DNA of 38,313 bases from assembly GCA_009784935.1 (NCBI GenBank), contig WQXI01000021.1, positions 1 to 38,313 on the forward strand, read 5' to 3'. The position numbers and the translations under genes are program-made. Below, piece after piece: positions 24,954-34,978 of the stretch; position 1 is the stretch's first letter; every line of letters starts with the position of its first letter. Below the pieces are notes generated by a model. That model saw only the letters and a program-made list of their open reading frames with translations, searched no databases and was not told the origin of the DNA. The DNA is from Treponema sp. (lineage in GTDB: Bacteria > Spirochaetota > Spirochaetia > Treponematales > Breznakiellaceae).

Positions 24954-26705
24954 ATGCCTGATCAATATATTATTAGAAGCAATGAATACATAAAAATACT
25001 GCCGGTATGGGCGCAGGAGCTTGCCAATAAATACGGCTCTAAAACCGCTAATTTATATATTTTGCATGGCAATATTCTGGACTTTCTCCCGCACGAAAGA
25101 AAAGAAGGCGAATTTACTTTTACAAGGATTCAGGATTATATATCAGAAATAATTTTCGGCAACAGGGATATAATCGCGTATTATGACCGCTCAAGCGGAG
25201 TTACATTCTGCGAACCATCAATGGAGCAGGATTACAACAGCGCGGCTCCTAAGTTTGCAGTAAATACCGAAGACGGCAAGAGCGATTATTTTTCCAGAGA
25301 CCCGGAAAGATGTTTTCCTTATTTAGAAAAATATTTTTTAGCTCAAAGTCCAAAGCTTCGTAAGGTTTTAATAATCGATCAGGCCGAACATATCGTACCC
25401 GCCGGTGATTTAATTCGAATCTCTGACGCAGATCGTTACTGTATGGTAACATTCAACCGCTGGGCGACAGATCCAAAATTTATTAAAAGCGATATTTCTA
25501 TTATTTTATTGACAGAAAATCTAGCCGACATATCTTCGCGTCTTTCCAGCTCTCCTTCTACCGTTAAAATAAGCGTTCCGTTTCCGGAGACAAAGATCAG
25601 AGAAAGTTTTCTGCGTTCCAAGGAAAAAGAAGGCAAGTTAATGCTTGATCGCGGTCTCTCGCCGGAAAGACTTGCGGCTATCACATCGGGACTTAACCTG
25701 ATGAACCTAAACCGTCTTGCAGCCGAAAGCTACGAAAAGGACGAACCGTTATCTTTGGAATTTATGCGCAAAAAGAAAAAAGAAATAATAGAAAACGAAG
25801 CCGGCGGGCTTTTAGAATTTATGGAATCTTCTTTTGACCTCTCTCATGTATCAGGGCATGATTTTGTTAAGAAGCGTTTTATGAATGCCGCAAAAGCAAT
25901 AAAAAAGGGAAGACCCGATGTTCTTCCTATGGGTTATTTAATCGCAGGGCCTGTAGGAACGGGCAAGAGTTTTATGGTAAACGCTTTTGCCGGCGAAATC
26001 GGTATCCCGATGGTTAAGTTCAGAAACTTCCGCACCAAGTGGCAGGGCGAAACAGAGTCAAATCTCGAGAGAGTTTTAAATATTCTTGTCGCTATGGCTC
26101 CTGTCGGCGTAATGATAGATGAAGCAGACGCATTTCTCGGTGACAGGGATCAAGACGGCGATTCCGGAACATCCAACCGTGTGTTTGCGCAGATTGCGTC
26201 TTTTATGGGAAACACCGAGTTCCGCGGTAAAATCATTTGGTTCTTGATAACATGCCGCCCGGATTTAATTCCAATCGATCTTAAGCGGCAGGGACGCGCC
26301 GAAGAACATCTCGCATTGTTTTATCCGGAGTCAAAAAAAGACAGGGAAGATCTTTTTAAAACGCTTGTGCGTAAGTTGGATTTAGATATAAGAAACTTTT
26401 CTATAGCAGACTTGTTCCGCAAGTATGATCACGAATACTCCGGCGCAGATTTAGAAGCGGTTCTTGTCCGCGCTAAACTCCTTGCAGCAATGGCTGACAG
26501 GGTTTTTGTTAAGCGCGAAGATATGGAAGAAGCAATGGGTGACTTTGTCCCTGCCGCTTATCCGCACGAAGTAGAACTGCAAAACCTTGTTGCCGTTCTT
26601 GAATGTACATCAAAAGAAATGATCCCAAGCCGGTTTCAGAAACTGCCGCGCAGTAAAATAATAAGCGATATTCAGGAACTCAAGGCGCTTTTGGGCGAGA
26701 GGTAG
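24954..26705 (+). CDS. AAA ATPase with degenerate first AAA module (Ycf46-like)
   Basis: The C-terminal module (about residues 285-560) is a complete AAA ATPase: Walker A GPVGTGKS (332-339), Walker B VMIDEADAF with D389/E390, sensor-1 T in FLITCRPD, and an Arg in RQGRAEEHL that may be the finger. The first about 270 residues resemble a second, decayed AAA module: NLYILHGNILDF and a Walker B-like VLIIDQAEH but no P-loop. This layout recalls Ycf46-type CDC48-related proteins. Substrate unknown. Shine-Dalgarno GAGGGGGG. Its last 26 nt overlap the 3' end of the DUF2400 gene on the other strand. Confidence 0.85.
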   Translation: MPDQYIIRSNEYIKILPVWAQELANKYGSKTANLYILHGNILDFLPHERKEGEFTFTRIQDYISEIIFGNRDIIAYYDRSSGVTFCEPSMEQDYNSAAPKFAVNTEDGKSDYFSRDPERCFPYLEKYFLAQSPKLRKVLIIDQAEHIVPAGDLIRISDADRYCMVTFNRWATDPKFIKSDISIILLTENLADISSRLSSSPSTVKISVPFPETKIRESFLRSKEKEGKLMLDRGLSPERLAAITSGLNLMNLNRLAAESYEKDEPLSLEFMRKKKKEIIENEAGGLLEFMESSFDLSHVSGHDFVKKRFMNAAKAIKKGRPDVLPMGYLIAGPVGTGKSFMVNAFAGEIGIPMVKFRNFRTKWQGETESNLERVLNILVAMAPVGVMIDEADAFLGDRDQDGDSGTSNRVFAQIASFMGNTEFRGKIIWFLITCRPDLIPIDLKRQGRAEEHLALFYPESKKDREDLFKTLVRKLDLDIRNFSIADLFRKYDHEYSGADLEAVLVRAKLLAAMADRVFVKREDMEEAMGDFVPAAYPHEVELQNLVAVLECTSKEMIPSRFQKLPRSKIISDIQELKALLGER

Positions 26706-27432
26706 CCGATACCCCTGCGCCGAATAATGCAAAGTCGTACTTAACTGGATCATTGGGACAGAACTCCCGCAGTTTTTCGGTTAGTTCAATAACGGCTTTT
26801 TTATCATTTGATTTACGTTCTAAAAGTCCGAGTCTTCTGGCTGTCCGCGCGACATGTACATCTAACGGGATGTAAAGACCGGCAGGTTTAATGCTTTTCC
26901 ATAAATGTAAATCGACAGGTCCTTCGCGCACAAGCCAGCGCAGCGCTAGATTGATCCTCTTGCAGGCAGAACCGTTTTTGTCTGCTGTCCCCGGGTTCGC
27001 TATATGCACAGAGTATTCGCCCTTGTTGGCGGCTGCCATCTCTTCTCTAAAAAGCGCAATACCTTCCCATGTATTCTGTGCAGTTTTAAAGAGTTTTTCC
27101 AAGGTGCCGTATTTTTTATAACAATGCGCAAAGCCGCGGCAAAAATATTTAAAGTCGTCTTCAAAGAAAGTGCGGTGCACATTGCGATTTTTTAGTTTTT
27201 TATATTCGCCGGACATTATAAAGTCATATGGACTTTTTCCCATGAGAGCAAACATTTTTTTTGCAGAGCGGAGAATTAAATCGCGTCTTCCCCATGCGAT
27301 TGTCGCAGATAAAAAAGCGGCAATTTCTATATCTTCTCGTTTTTTATATAACCTAGGAAACTGCACAGGGTCGCTTAAAACAAAATCCGGAACACAAACC
27401 TTTTTGTACCATTTTTCTAGTTCGTTTTTCAT
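26680..27432 (-). CDS. DUF2400 / TIGR02757 family protein
   Basis: Conserved protein of unknown function with a helix-hairpin-helix-like character. Family phrases: KKREDIEIAAFLSATIAWGRRDLI near the N-terminus, SPYDFI, FFEDDFKYFCRGF and PLDVHVARTARRLGLLERKS, ending in DPVKYDFALFGAGVS. The last part resembles the base-excision glycosylase fold, so a DNA-related role has been suggested for such proteins; this is not shown here. Eight nt downstream of guaB and probably co-transcribed. The end overlaps the AAA ATPase gene tail to tail. Confidence 0.8.
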   Translation of the reverse strand: MKNELEKWYKKVCVPDFVLSDPVQFPRLYKKREDIEIAAFLSATIAWGRRDLILRSAKKMFALMGKSPYDFIMSGEYKKLKNRNVHRTFFEDDFKYFCRGFAHCYKKYGTLEKLFKTAQNTWEGIALFREEMAAANKGEYSVHIANPGTADKNGSACKRINLALRWLVREGPVDLHLWKSIKPAGLYIPLDVHVARTARRLGLLERKSNDKKAVIELTEKLREFCPNDPVKYDFALFGAGVSATSRPKAP

Positions 27433-27440
27433 AAAAAAAT

Positions 27441-28895
27441 CTACAATCGTGAATAATTCGGCGCTTCCTGTGTAATCTGCACATCGTGCGGATGGCTTTC
27501 TCTAAGACCTGCCGATGTAATTTTTACAAACTTGCGGTACTTATTAAGTTCCGGAATATCTTTACAGCCGCAGTACCCCATACCTTTGCGAAGACCGGCG
27601 ACAAGCTGATTTAAATATGATTTTAGTTCGCCCTTATAAGGAACGCGCCCTTCGATACCTTCCGGCACAGGTTCTTCGTCTTTGCCGATCTGGTAGCGGT
27701 CGCCCGCGCCGTCTGATATTGCGCCCATGCTTCCCATTCCGCGGTATTCTTTATAAATTCTTCCGTCAAAAATAATTTCACTGCCCGGCGCTTCTTTTAA
27801 TCCTGCAAAAAGACTGCCTACCATAACAACGCTCGCTCCGGCGCCGATTGCTTTTGTTATATCGCCCGAAAATTTTATACCGCCGTCAGCTATAACCGGA
27901 ATACCGCGCTTTGACGCTTCTTCGGCGCAGTCTAAAACTGCGGTAAACTGAGGTACGCCGATTCCCGCTACAACCCTTGTAGTGCAGATAGAACCCGGTC
28001 CTATGCCGACTTTTACCGCATCCGCTCCCGCGTCAATAAGATTTTTTGTTCCGTCTTTGGTGGCAACATTGCCGCCGATAACCGGAATATTAAATTCTTT
28101 TTTTATTTTACGCACAGCGTCCATTACATTTTTAGAATCACCATGCGCTGTATCAAGAACAACAAAGTCTACTTTTGATTTTATTAATAACGGCAGCCTA
28201 ACTTCATAATCCTGCGGAGAAATTGCCGCGCCGACAATTAATCTGCCGCTTTTATCAACAGCGGCATTCGGAAAGTTTTGGTTTTTTTCCATGTCTGTTA
28301 CGGTTATGAGCCCTGTTAATCTGCCTTTGTCGTCAACTACAGGAAGCTTTTCGATCCTAAACTGGCTGAATTTATCCTGCGCTTTTTCTACAGTCGGCTC
28401 GCCAGTGAGAGTTACAAGTTCATCTGTCATTACGTCTGTTACTGCAAGCGAATCATCGCGGCAAAACCTTAGGTCACGGTTTGTAATTATTCCTTTTAAT
28501 ATACCGTTATTGTCTACGACAGGAAGACCGGAAACGCCGAATGTATCTACAAGAACTCTTACATCGCGCACATACGCATTATGAGGAACTGTAATAGGGG
28601 ATTCGATTATCCAATTAAGGAAACGCTTTACATTGGATACCTGCCGCGCCTGTTCATCGGGGCTTAAGTTGCGGTGAATAACACCGGCTCCGCCTTCCAG
28701 CGCTATAGAAATAGCAAGTTTTTCTTCGGTTACTGTATCCATTGCGGCTGAGACAATAGGAATATTAAGGGTGATTTCGCCGCACAGTTGCGTTTTTACA
28801 TTGCAGTCTCTGGGAAGAATTTCTGAATATCCGGGCAATAACAGAACATCATCGTAAGATAAACCTTCGCCAAATTTCAATTCATGACTTTCCAT
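27441..28895 (-). CDS. guaB: Inosine-5'-monophosphate dehydrogenase
   Basis: First committed step of GMP synthesis: IMP to XMP with NAD. The catalytic loop GPGSICTTR has Cys at residue 304. The N-terminal [21 protein letters not shown] and the flap region [19 protein letters not shown] are typical. Two CBS domains occupy about residues 97-205. Length 484 aa is normal. There is no Shine-Dalgarno; a promoter with its -10 5 nt from the ATG predicts a leaderless transcript. Followed closely by the DUF2400 gene. Confidence 0.96.
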   Translation of the reverse strand: MESHELKFGEGLSYDDVLLLPGYSEILPRDCNVKTQLCGEITLNIPIVSAAMDTVTEEKLAISIALEGGAGVIHRNLSPDEQARQVSNVKRFLNWIIESPITVPHNAYVRDVRVLVDTFGVSGLPVVDNNGILKGIITNRDLRFCRDDSLAVTDVMTDELVTLTGEPTVEKAQDKFSQFRIEKLPVVDDKGRLTGLITVTDMEKNQNFPNAAVDKSGRLIVGAAISPQDYEVRLPLLIKSKVDFVVLDTAHGDSKNVMDAVRKIKKEFNIPVIGGNVATKDGTKNLIDAGADAVKVGIGPGSICTTRVVAGIGVPQFTAVLDCAEEASKRGIPVIADGGIKFSGDITKAIGAGASVVMVGSLFAGLKEAPGSEIIFDGRIYKEYRGMGSMGAISDGAGDRYQIGKDEEPVPEGIEGRVPYKGELKSYLNQLVAGLRKGMGYCGCKDIPELNKYRKFVKITSAGLRESHPHDVQITQEAPNYSRL

Positions 28896-28900
28896 AGAAG

Positions 28901-28929
28901 ATCATTGCATTTTGCAAAAAAAAAGTCAA
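28901..28929 (-). promoter_or_regulatory. Promoter of guaB
   Basis: On the - strand, TTGACT (28929-28924), a 17-nt spacer that starts with a T run, and AATGAT (28906-28901; 4 of 6). Only 5 nt separate it from the guaB ATG, so the predicted start is at the first codon. Confidence 0.55.
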
Positions 28930-28986
28930 TCGCCCACTTGTATAAATTTAATCAATATTGGAAAATGAATAAAGGGAGAAACAATT

Positions 28987-29307
28987 GTGAGTAGTATCGA
29001 AATAACCAGTGAAAACTTTGAATCCGAAGTTCTGCAGTCACCAGTTCCTGTATTGATTGACTTTTGGGCGCCATGGTGCGGTCCATGCAAAATGCTCAGC
29101 CCTGTTATCGATCAGATTGCCGATGAATATTCCGGGCAGTTAAAAGTGGGAAAAATTAATATTGATGCAAACACCGCCCTTGCAGAGCAGCACGGGATTG
29201 TTTCAATCCCAATGCTGGTTGTCTACAAGGACGGAGAAATCGCAGTCCAGAGGAACGGAGCTGTTCCAAAGCACGATATAGAAGCCCTATTTAAGAACCT
29301 TATCTAA
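28987..29307 (+). CDS. trxA: Thioredoxin
   Basis: Cytosolic disulfide reductase. The active site WCGPC lies at residues 30-34 inside FWAPWCGPCKM, and the cis-Pro motif SIPMLVVYKDG follows at about 72-83. Length 106 aa is standard. The start is a GTG preceded by AAAGGGAG. It is divergent from guaB, and its stop codon overlaps the stop codon of the lamin-tail-like lipoprotein gene on the other strand. Confidence 0.95.
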   Translation: MSSIEITSENFESEVLQSPVPVLIDFWAPWCGPCKMLSPVIDQIADEYSGQLKVGKINIDANTALAEQHGIVSIPMLVVYKDGEIAVQRNGAVPKHDIEALFKNLI

Positions 29308-30227
29308 TACCGCCTTGTATTATTTTGTCCTCCGGGTGTTGCGCCGCTTGTTACGGTAACGTACCAGTCGGCGGCAGAGTTTGTGTTTGTTTTGGTTTCG
29401 TCACGGCAGATAGTTCGGGTTGCTGTTGTTCCTGTGCTCAATGCAGCTTTTCCGTTCCACGCTCCTTCTGCGATCAAAAAATCTGCAGTTTCCGCAAAGT
29501 AATCCTTTGGCCATGGCTGTTCGGGATTTTCGCTGATCATTACAGCGTTTAAAATACGGTCATCCTGATCCATCACATAAACCATAGCCGTTTTATGAAA
29601 CAGTTTAGTGTTTCCCGGAATCCTGTACTCGCGCGGCACAACAGCGGCATTCGCGTCAAGAGTACGCAGATGAAGAACAACATAGTCGCCGTTTCTTACT
29701 TCTGCCGGAGAAAACTCATAAACGGTCTGCCTGCTTGCATTGCTGTTTCCTATTATAAACACACGCATAGCTCCCAGATTACCTGCCGATCTCATTTTGA
29801 ATTCGATGAATTCTGTCCTTCCCGTACTGCTGGTATATTCGGTACATAGCTCATTAATAACCAAGTCCGGCATACGGTTATTCCTTGACCGCAATGTAAC
29901 AAGCACATTGATTGTATTCCTCCTTTCGTCTTCTACCAGCAGATCTGCTGTAATTAAACTGCCCGGCGCGGGTATTTGCTCCAGTTTTACCCTTACTGTT
30001 CTTCCGTTGTCTACAGAAACAACCGAAATATCCGGCTTTAAGCTCAGATACTTTACCGTTACAGACCGCGAGAAGGTAAATTCAATCTCATCCTCGCTGA
30101 CTGCCTTGCTGCCATGGAAGACCAGCGCATTAGAGCCGCCTCCCATCATTTTGGACATTGCCGTATCTCCCGTGCTGCAGGAGCCAAGTACAAGCAATGC
30201 AAGAAAAGAAACAAAATATTTCTTCAT
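29304..30227 (-). CDS. Lipoprotein with lamin-tail-like domain
   Basis: Predicted lipoprotein. The start at 30227 (307 aa) is chosen because GGAGG lies 6 nt upstream; the lipobox LGSC places the lipid on C17. After a linker, residues about 35-115 look like an Ig-like or Big domain. Residues about 117-305 recall lamin-tail domains: LVINELCTEY...RTEFIEFKM at the start, a strand pattern in the middle, and ADWYVTVTSGATPGGQN at the end. Such domains are thought to bind other macromolecules outside the cell. Role here unknown. Tail-to-tail overlap of 4 nt with thioredoxin. Confidence 0.65.
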   Translation of the reverse strand: MKKYFVSFLALLVLGSCSTGDTAMSKMMGGGSNALVFHGSKAVSEDEIEFTFSRSVTVKYLSLKPDISVVSVDNGRTVRVKLEQIPAPGSLITADLLVEDERRNTINVLVTLRSRNNRMPDLVINELCTEYTSSTGRTEFIEFKMRSAGNLGAMRVFIIGNSNASRQTVYEFSPAEVRNGDYVVLHLRTLDANAAVVPREYRIPGNTKLFHKTAMVYVMDQDDRILNAVMISENPEQPWPKDYFAETADFLIAEGAWNGKAALSTGTTATRTICRDETKTNTNSAADWYVTVTSGATPGGQNNTRRY

Positions 30228-30348
30228 GTAGAACCTCCACATATACATGGCGCGAGCCTGCGCGGCGCATTAGATAAACTAGACAAAAAACGCAAAAAAT
30301 GATAATTTTCATAGTAGAAATAAGCAGAAATAAATTTAGAGGTATATA

Positions 30349-31929
30349 ATGGCAAAGAAAAATAAGATAGCTCCGGCAGAAAAAGAATCAGCCGGCACAG
30401 CAATTTCCCGAAAATTCAAGCAAAGTCCCGGTTTATATATAGGTTCTGTTGTCGTTCTTGTTCTGATAACTATCACATTTATCGGCGGTGACTTCCTTTC
30501 TGGCGGCGGTTTCGGCGGCAGCAGAGGCGATTTGATTTTTGGGTACTATGATAAAGTACCGATTGTAATGAAAGAAGGAAACCTGTTTGGACAGACTTAT
30601 AATCAAGTGTATGATAACATAAGGCAGCAGTATCAGGCTCAGGGAATTGATATTACCGACCCTTCTTTTTCATCAGATACAAGACGGCAGATACATGCCA
30701 GTTCTGTATGGCAGGCTTATGAACAGGCTGTAATGCATAATGTCATTCTTCACCTTGTTAATAAATCAAAATATACTCCGTCAGAAAGAACAGTAGACAG
30801 GGCAGTAGCCCAGCAGTATATGGATCATACAGGTTCTTTATCACCGGCATACTATAGAATGACAGAATCCGCGCGCAGTGCGCAATGGCGGCAGTCTCAG
30901 GAAGAACTTGCAAAAATGATGTTTATCAGGGATTATTTTGCACTTTTAGTTCCAGAAGCCGAAGCAAGGTTTATAGCGAATATGGCTTCGCCGGAAAGAA
31001 GCTTTGATGTAGTTTCGTTCAATATAATAGAAGAATTTCCCGAAAGCGAATATCTAGCCTATGCAAGAGAAAACGCCGAATTATTTTATTCGATTCACTT
31101 GTCAAGAATTACGATTAGTTCGAGCGAAAGGGAAGCCAGAAGGGTTCTCGCATCGATAAGAAACGAAACTATAACATTCGAAGAAGCCGCGCGTGTTCAT
31201 TCTCAGGACGGCAATGCGGTAAGGGGCGGAGATATGGGAAGCCGCTATTTCTTTGAACTTAACTGGGAAATCCCCAATGCCGAAGACCGCGATGCGGTTT
31301 TTAAAATAGGCAGGGGAGAAGTAAGCGATGTTATACCTATAGGCGATGTATGGGCAATTTTTAGAGTAGAGCAGGAAGCTACACCGCCAAACTTTTTTGA
31401 CAATGTTTTAATGGAAAGAGTTCGTTCTTATGTAAGAAGCGTAGCCAGAGGCAGAATGGACAACTGGGCTATAGAAAGAGCAAATGATTTTATCAGAGAT
31501 GCGCGCGTTTCCGGTTTTGATAATGCCGCCCGTTTGCATAATCTGGAAAAACAAAGTTTTGGTCCGCTTCCGCTTAATTATTCCAGCGTAGAACTTTTTT
31601 CGACTCTCGAAACATTCGGATTAACCGGCAGCGCGGCAAACGAGATTTCCGGCTTATCGCGCAATGAAAGATTCTGGAGTCTTGCTTTTTCGGCGCCGTT
31701 AAACACACCTACAGAACCTCTTATTCAGGGAGGCCACGCTTTTGTATTTATTCCTACTCAGCAAACGGCTTCTAATGAGTTAGAGCTGGAAAATATCGCT
31801 ATGATGTACACAAATTCATGGGTTCCGTATCTTGCCGAAAAAATAATTAAGGAATATTTCTTAAACAGCGATAAAATTACAGACGATAACTTTTTCTGGG
31901 ATGCTTTTTACCGTAATATAAGATGGTAA
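30349..31929 (+). CDS. Membrane-anchored parvulin-type peptidyl-prolyl isomerase
   Basis: Predicted periplasmic folding factor, SurA/PpiD-like. Residues 29-50 form one membrane anchor after a basic cytoplasmic tail (MAKKNK...SRKFKQ). A helical SurA_N-like region follows (about 60-200), and a parvulin domain spans about 245-343: IHLSRITI, EEAARVHSQDGNAVRGGDMG, then GRGEVSDVIPIGDVWAIFRVE. Length 526 aa fits PpiD-like proteins with one catalytic domain. Shine-Dalgarno GAGG. The last 7 nt overlap the start of the Maf/DUF115 gene. Confidence 0.85.
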   Translation: MAKKNKIAPAEKESAGTAISRKFKQSPGLYIGSVVVLVLITITFIGGDFLSGGGFGGSRGDLIFGYYDKVPIVMKEGNLFGQTYNQVYDNIRQQYQAQGIDITDPSFSSDTRRQIHASSVWQAYEQAVMHNVILHLVNKSKYTPSERTVDRAVAQQYMDHTGSLSPAYYRMTESARSAQWRQSQEELAKMMFIRDYFALLVPEAEARFIANMASPERSFDVVSFNIIEEFPESEYLAYARENAELFYSIHLSRITISSSEREARRVLASIRNETITFEEAARVHSQDGNAVRGGDMGSRYFFELNWEIPNAEDRDAVFKIGRGEVSDVIPIGDVWAIFRVEQEATPPNFFDNVLMERVRSYVRSVARGRMDNWAIERANDFIRDARVSGFDNAARLHNLEKQSFGPLPLNYSSVELFSTLETFGLTGSAANEISGLSRNERFWSLAFSAPLNTPTEPLIQGGHAFVFIPTQQTASNELELENIAMMYTNSWVPYLAEKIIKEYFLNSDKITDDNFFWDAFYRNIRW

Positions 31930-33490
31930 AAAACGGCATAACTCTTTTATCAGAAAAAGATCCGGTCGGCCGTGCCGAAAAAACGGCTGACTCTGTTTCT
32001 ATAAAAGACAAAACGCTTTATTTTTGCCCTTCGCCGATTTATGGTTATGGTCTTTCCCGTTTTCTTTCGCGTCTGGAAAAAGAAGCGCCTCACTCCGCAG
32101 TTCTTTGTTTAGAAGCGGACAACGAACTTTATAAGCTGTCAATCGAAAATATCGATCCTCAAATAACTGCAAAAAAAAACTTTTTATTGCCGGGTAATTG
32201 CACAAAAGAAGAACTCTGCGCTCTTGTTCATGACAGGTGGGGTGACAGAATGTTCCGCTATACAGAAACAGTCCGTTTTTCGGGAGGCTTTCAGCTGCAT
32301 GCGCAGTTGTACGAGTCTCTTTGCGAAGCGCTTCGCCGGCAAATCACAGGCGATTTAAGTAATGCCCTTACCCTTGCAAAACTCGGACGATTGTATATAC
32401 GCAATGCTTTGCGTAATCTCTCTCTCATAAAACAATACCCGTCTGTTTCGCAGTTGTCTTTCGGCGAAGCGCCTGTTCTTGTTTTAGGCGCGGGACCTTC
32501 TCTCGATAAAGTGCTTGACGCGCTTAGCTCTCTTAATAACCAAGCAAAAAACCGAACATTCAAAATAATCTGTGTAGATACGGCTCTTACAGCTCTTAAA
32601 GACAGAGGGATTGTTCCGGATCTTGCAGTCATACTGGAAAGCCAGCATTGGAATATACGCGATTTTATCGGCTGCAGCGGATGGAATGTTCCTGCCGCTT
32701 TCGATCTTTCGTCGCTGCCTGCGTCTGCCGGCAAACTTGGCGCCAAAGGATTTTTATTTTTTACTCCATGGACGCAGCTGCGTATTTTTGAACGTATGAA
32801 AAACGCGGGGCTTCTTCCTGCAAAAGTACCGCCGCTTGGTTCTGTCGGTTTGACAGCGGTAGAAATAGCAAGGCGTATAACATCGGGAAGCATTATCTGC
32901 GCAGGCATAGATTTTTCGTATACTGCCGAAAAGTATCACGCGCGCTCTACGCCCGGACACAAAAGTAAGCTTAACAAGCTGACCCGCCTCGGCGCTATTT
33001 TTAATACTTCTGTTTATGAGGACTATTCGATTGCGGCATTGTCAAAGTCCGGCAGTAAGGTTTATACCAATCCGATTATGAAAAACTATCGTAATCTTTT
33101 TGAAGAAGAGTTTAAAACAGATCCAAGGATTTTTGATATCGAAGGTACGGGGCTGCCGCTTGGAGTTAAGACAATAAGTATAGAAGAGTTCACATCGGGA
33201 TTACTAACTAAAGAGTTTCCTCCGTGCTCTCCGTGTCTCCGTGTGAACTCTTCTGAGATAAATCTCTTTTATGAAGGCGAAAAAAACCGTTTAATTGAAC
33301 TGCGGGGTTTTCTTACCGGAGAGCAAACAATGAATCAAATACGGCTTAATGAGCTTGTAACAGAATGTGATTATCTTTGGGCGCACTTTCCGGATTATGC
33401 TCATAATATAAATGACATAACATTTTTAAAGAGAGTGAGAGCCGAAATCGATCCTATGTTAAAGATATTAAAGCTGCTAAAACCGTTATC

Positions 33491-33494
<4 letters not shown>
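31923..33494 (+). CDS. Maf/DUF115 family protein (6-hydroxymethylpterin diphosphokinase MptE-like)
   Basis: DUF115 proteins in flagellated bacteria are motility-associated factors that transfer nonulosonic-acid-type sugars to flagellin. The central Rossmann-like block is clear: VLVLGAGPSLDKVLDAL (about 183-200), KIICVDTALTAL, GIVPDLAVILESQ, and later SIICAGIDFSYTAEKYHAR. It overlaps the isomerase gene by 7 nt. At residues 430-443 there is an in-frame insert (KEFPPCSPCLRVNS) whose DNA (33211-33252) is a copy of the CCACRGAG-type intergenic repeat family, bounded by 7-bp inverted ends. The partner flagellin genes are not in the window. Confidence 0.85.
33211..33252. repeat. CCACRGAG-type repeat, copy 5, in frame inside the Maf gene
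   Basis: AAGAGTT (33211-33217) and AACTCTT (33246-33252) are perfect inverted ends around TCCTCCGTGCTCTCCGTGTC-like sequence, the same CTCCGTG units as in the intergenic copies. Length 42 bp is 14 codons exactly, so the reading frame is kept. Confidence 0.65.
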
Positions 33495-34874
<1,380 letters not shown>

Positions 34875-34885
34875 TTTTTTAATTT

Positions 34886-34965
34886 AACCACGAACAGACA
34901 CGAACCACCACGAGCGAAGATTAAGATTTGGAGTTCGGGTTCGTGTGGTTTTTTTGGTTCGTGGT
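34886..34965. repeat. CCACRGAG-type hairpin repeat, copy 6, possible bidirectional terminator
   Basis: AACCACGAACAGACACGAACC at the left pairs with GGTTCGTGTGG and GGTTCGTGGT at the right; here the unit is CCACGAAC rather than CCACAGAG. It contains ACGAGCGAAG, a short form of the unit in the 36-bp tandem repeat. It lies between the converging gdhA and the gene at 34979, with a T run in the right arm, so it may end both transcripts. Confidence 0.7.
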
Positions 34966-34978
34966 AAGACTCTTTTAA

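Noticed and set aside
30249-30348. Promoter for the parvulin gene (TAGACA...GATAAT)
   Set aside because: The spacer is only 15 nt and other readings have weak boxes, so no site was assigned.
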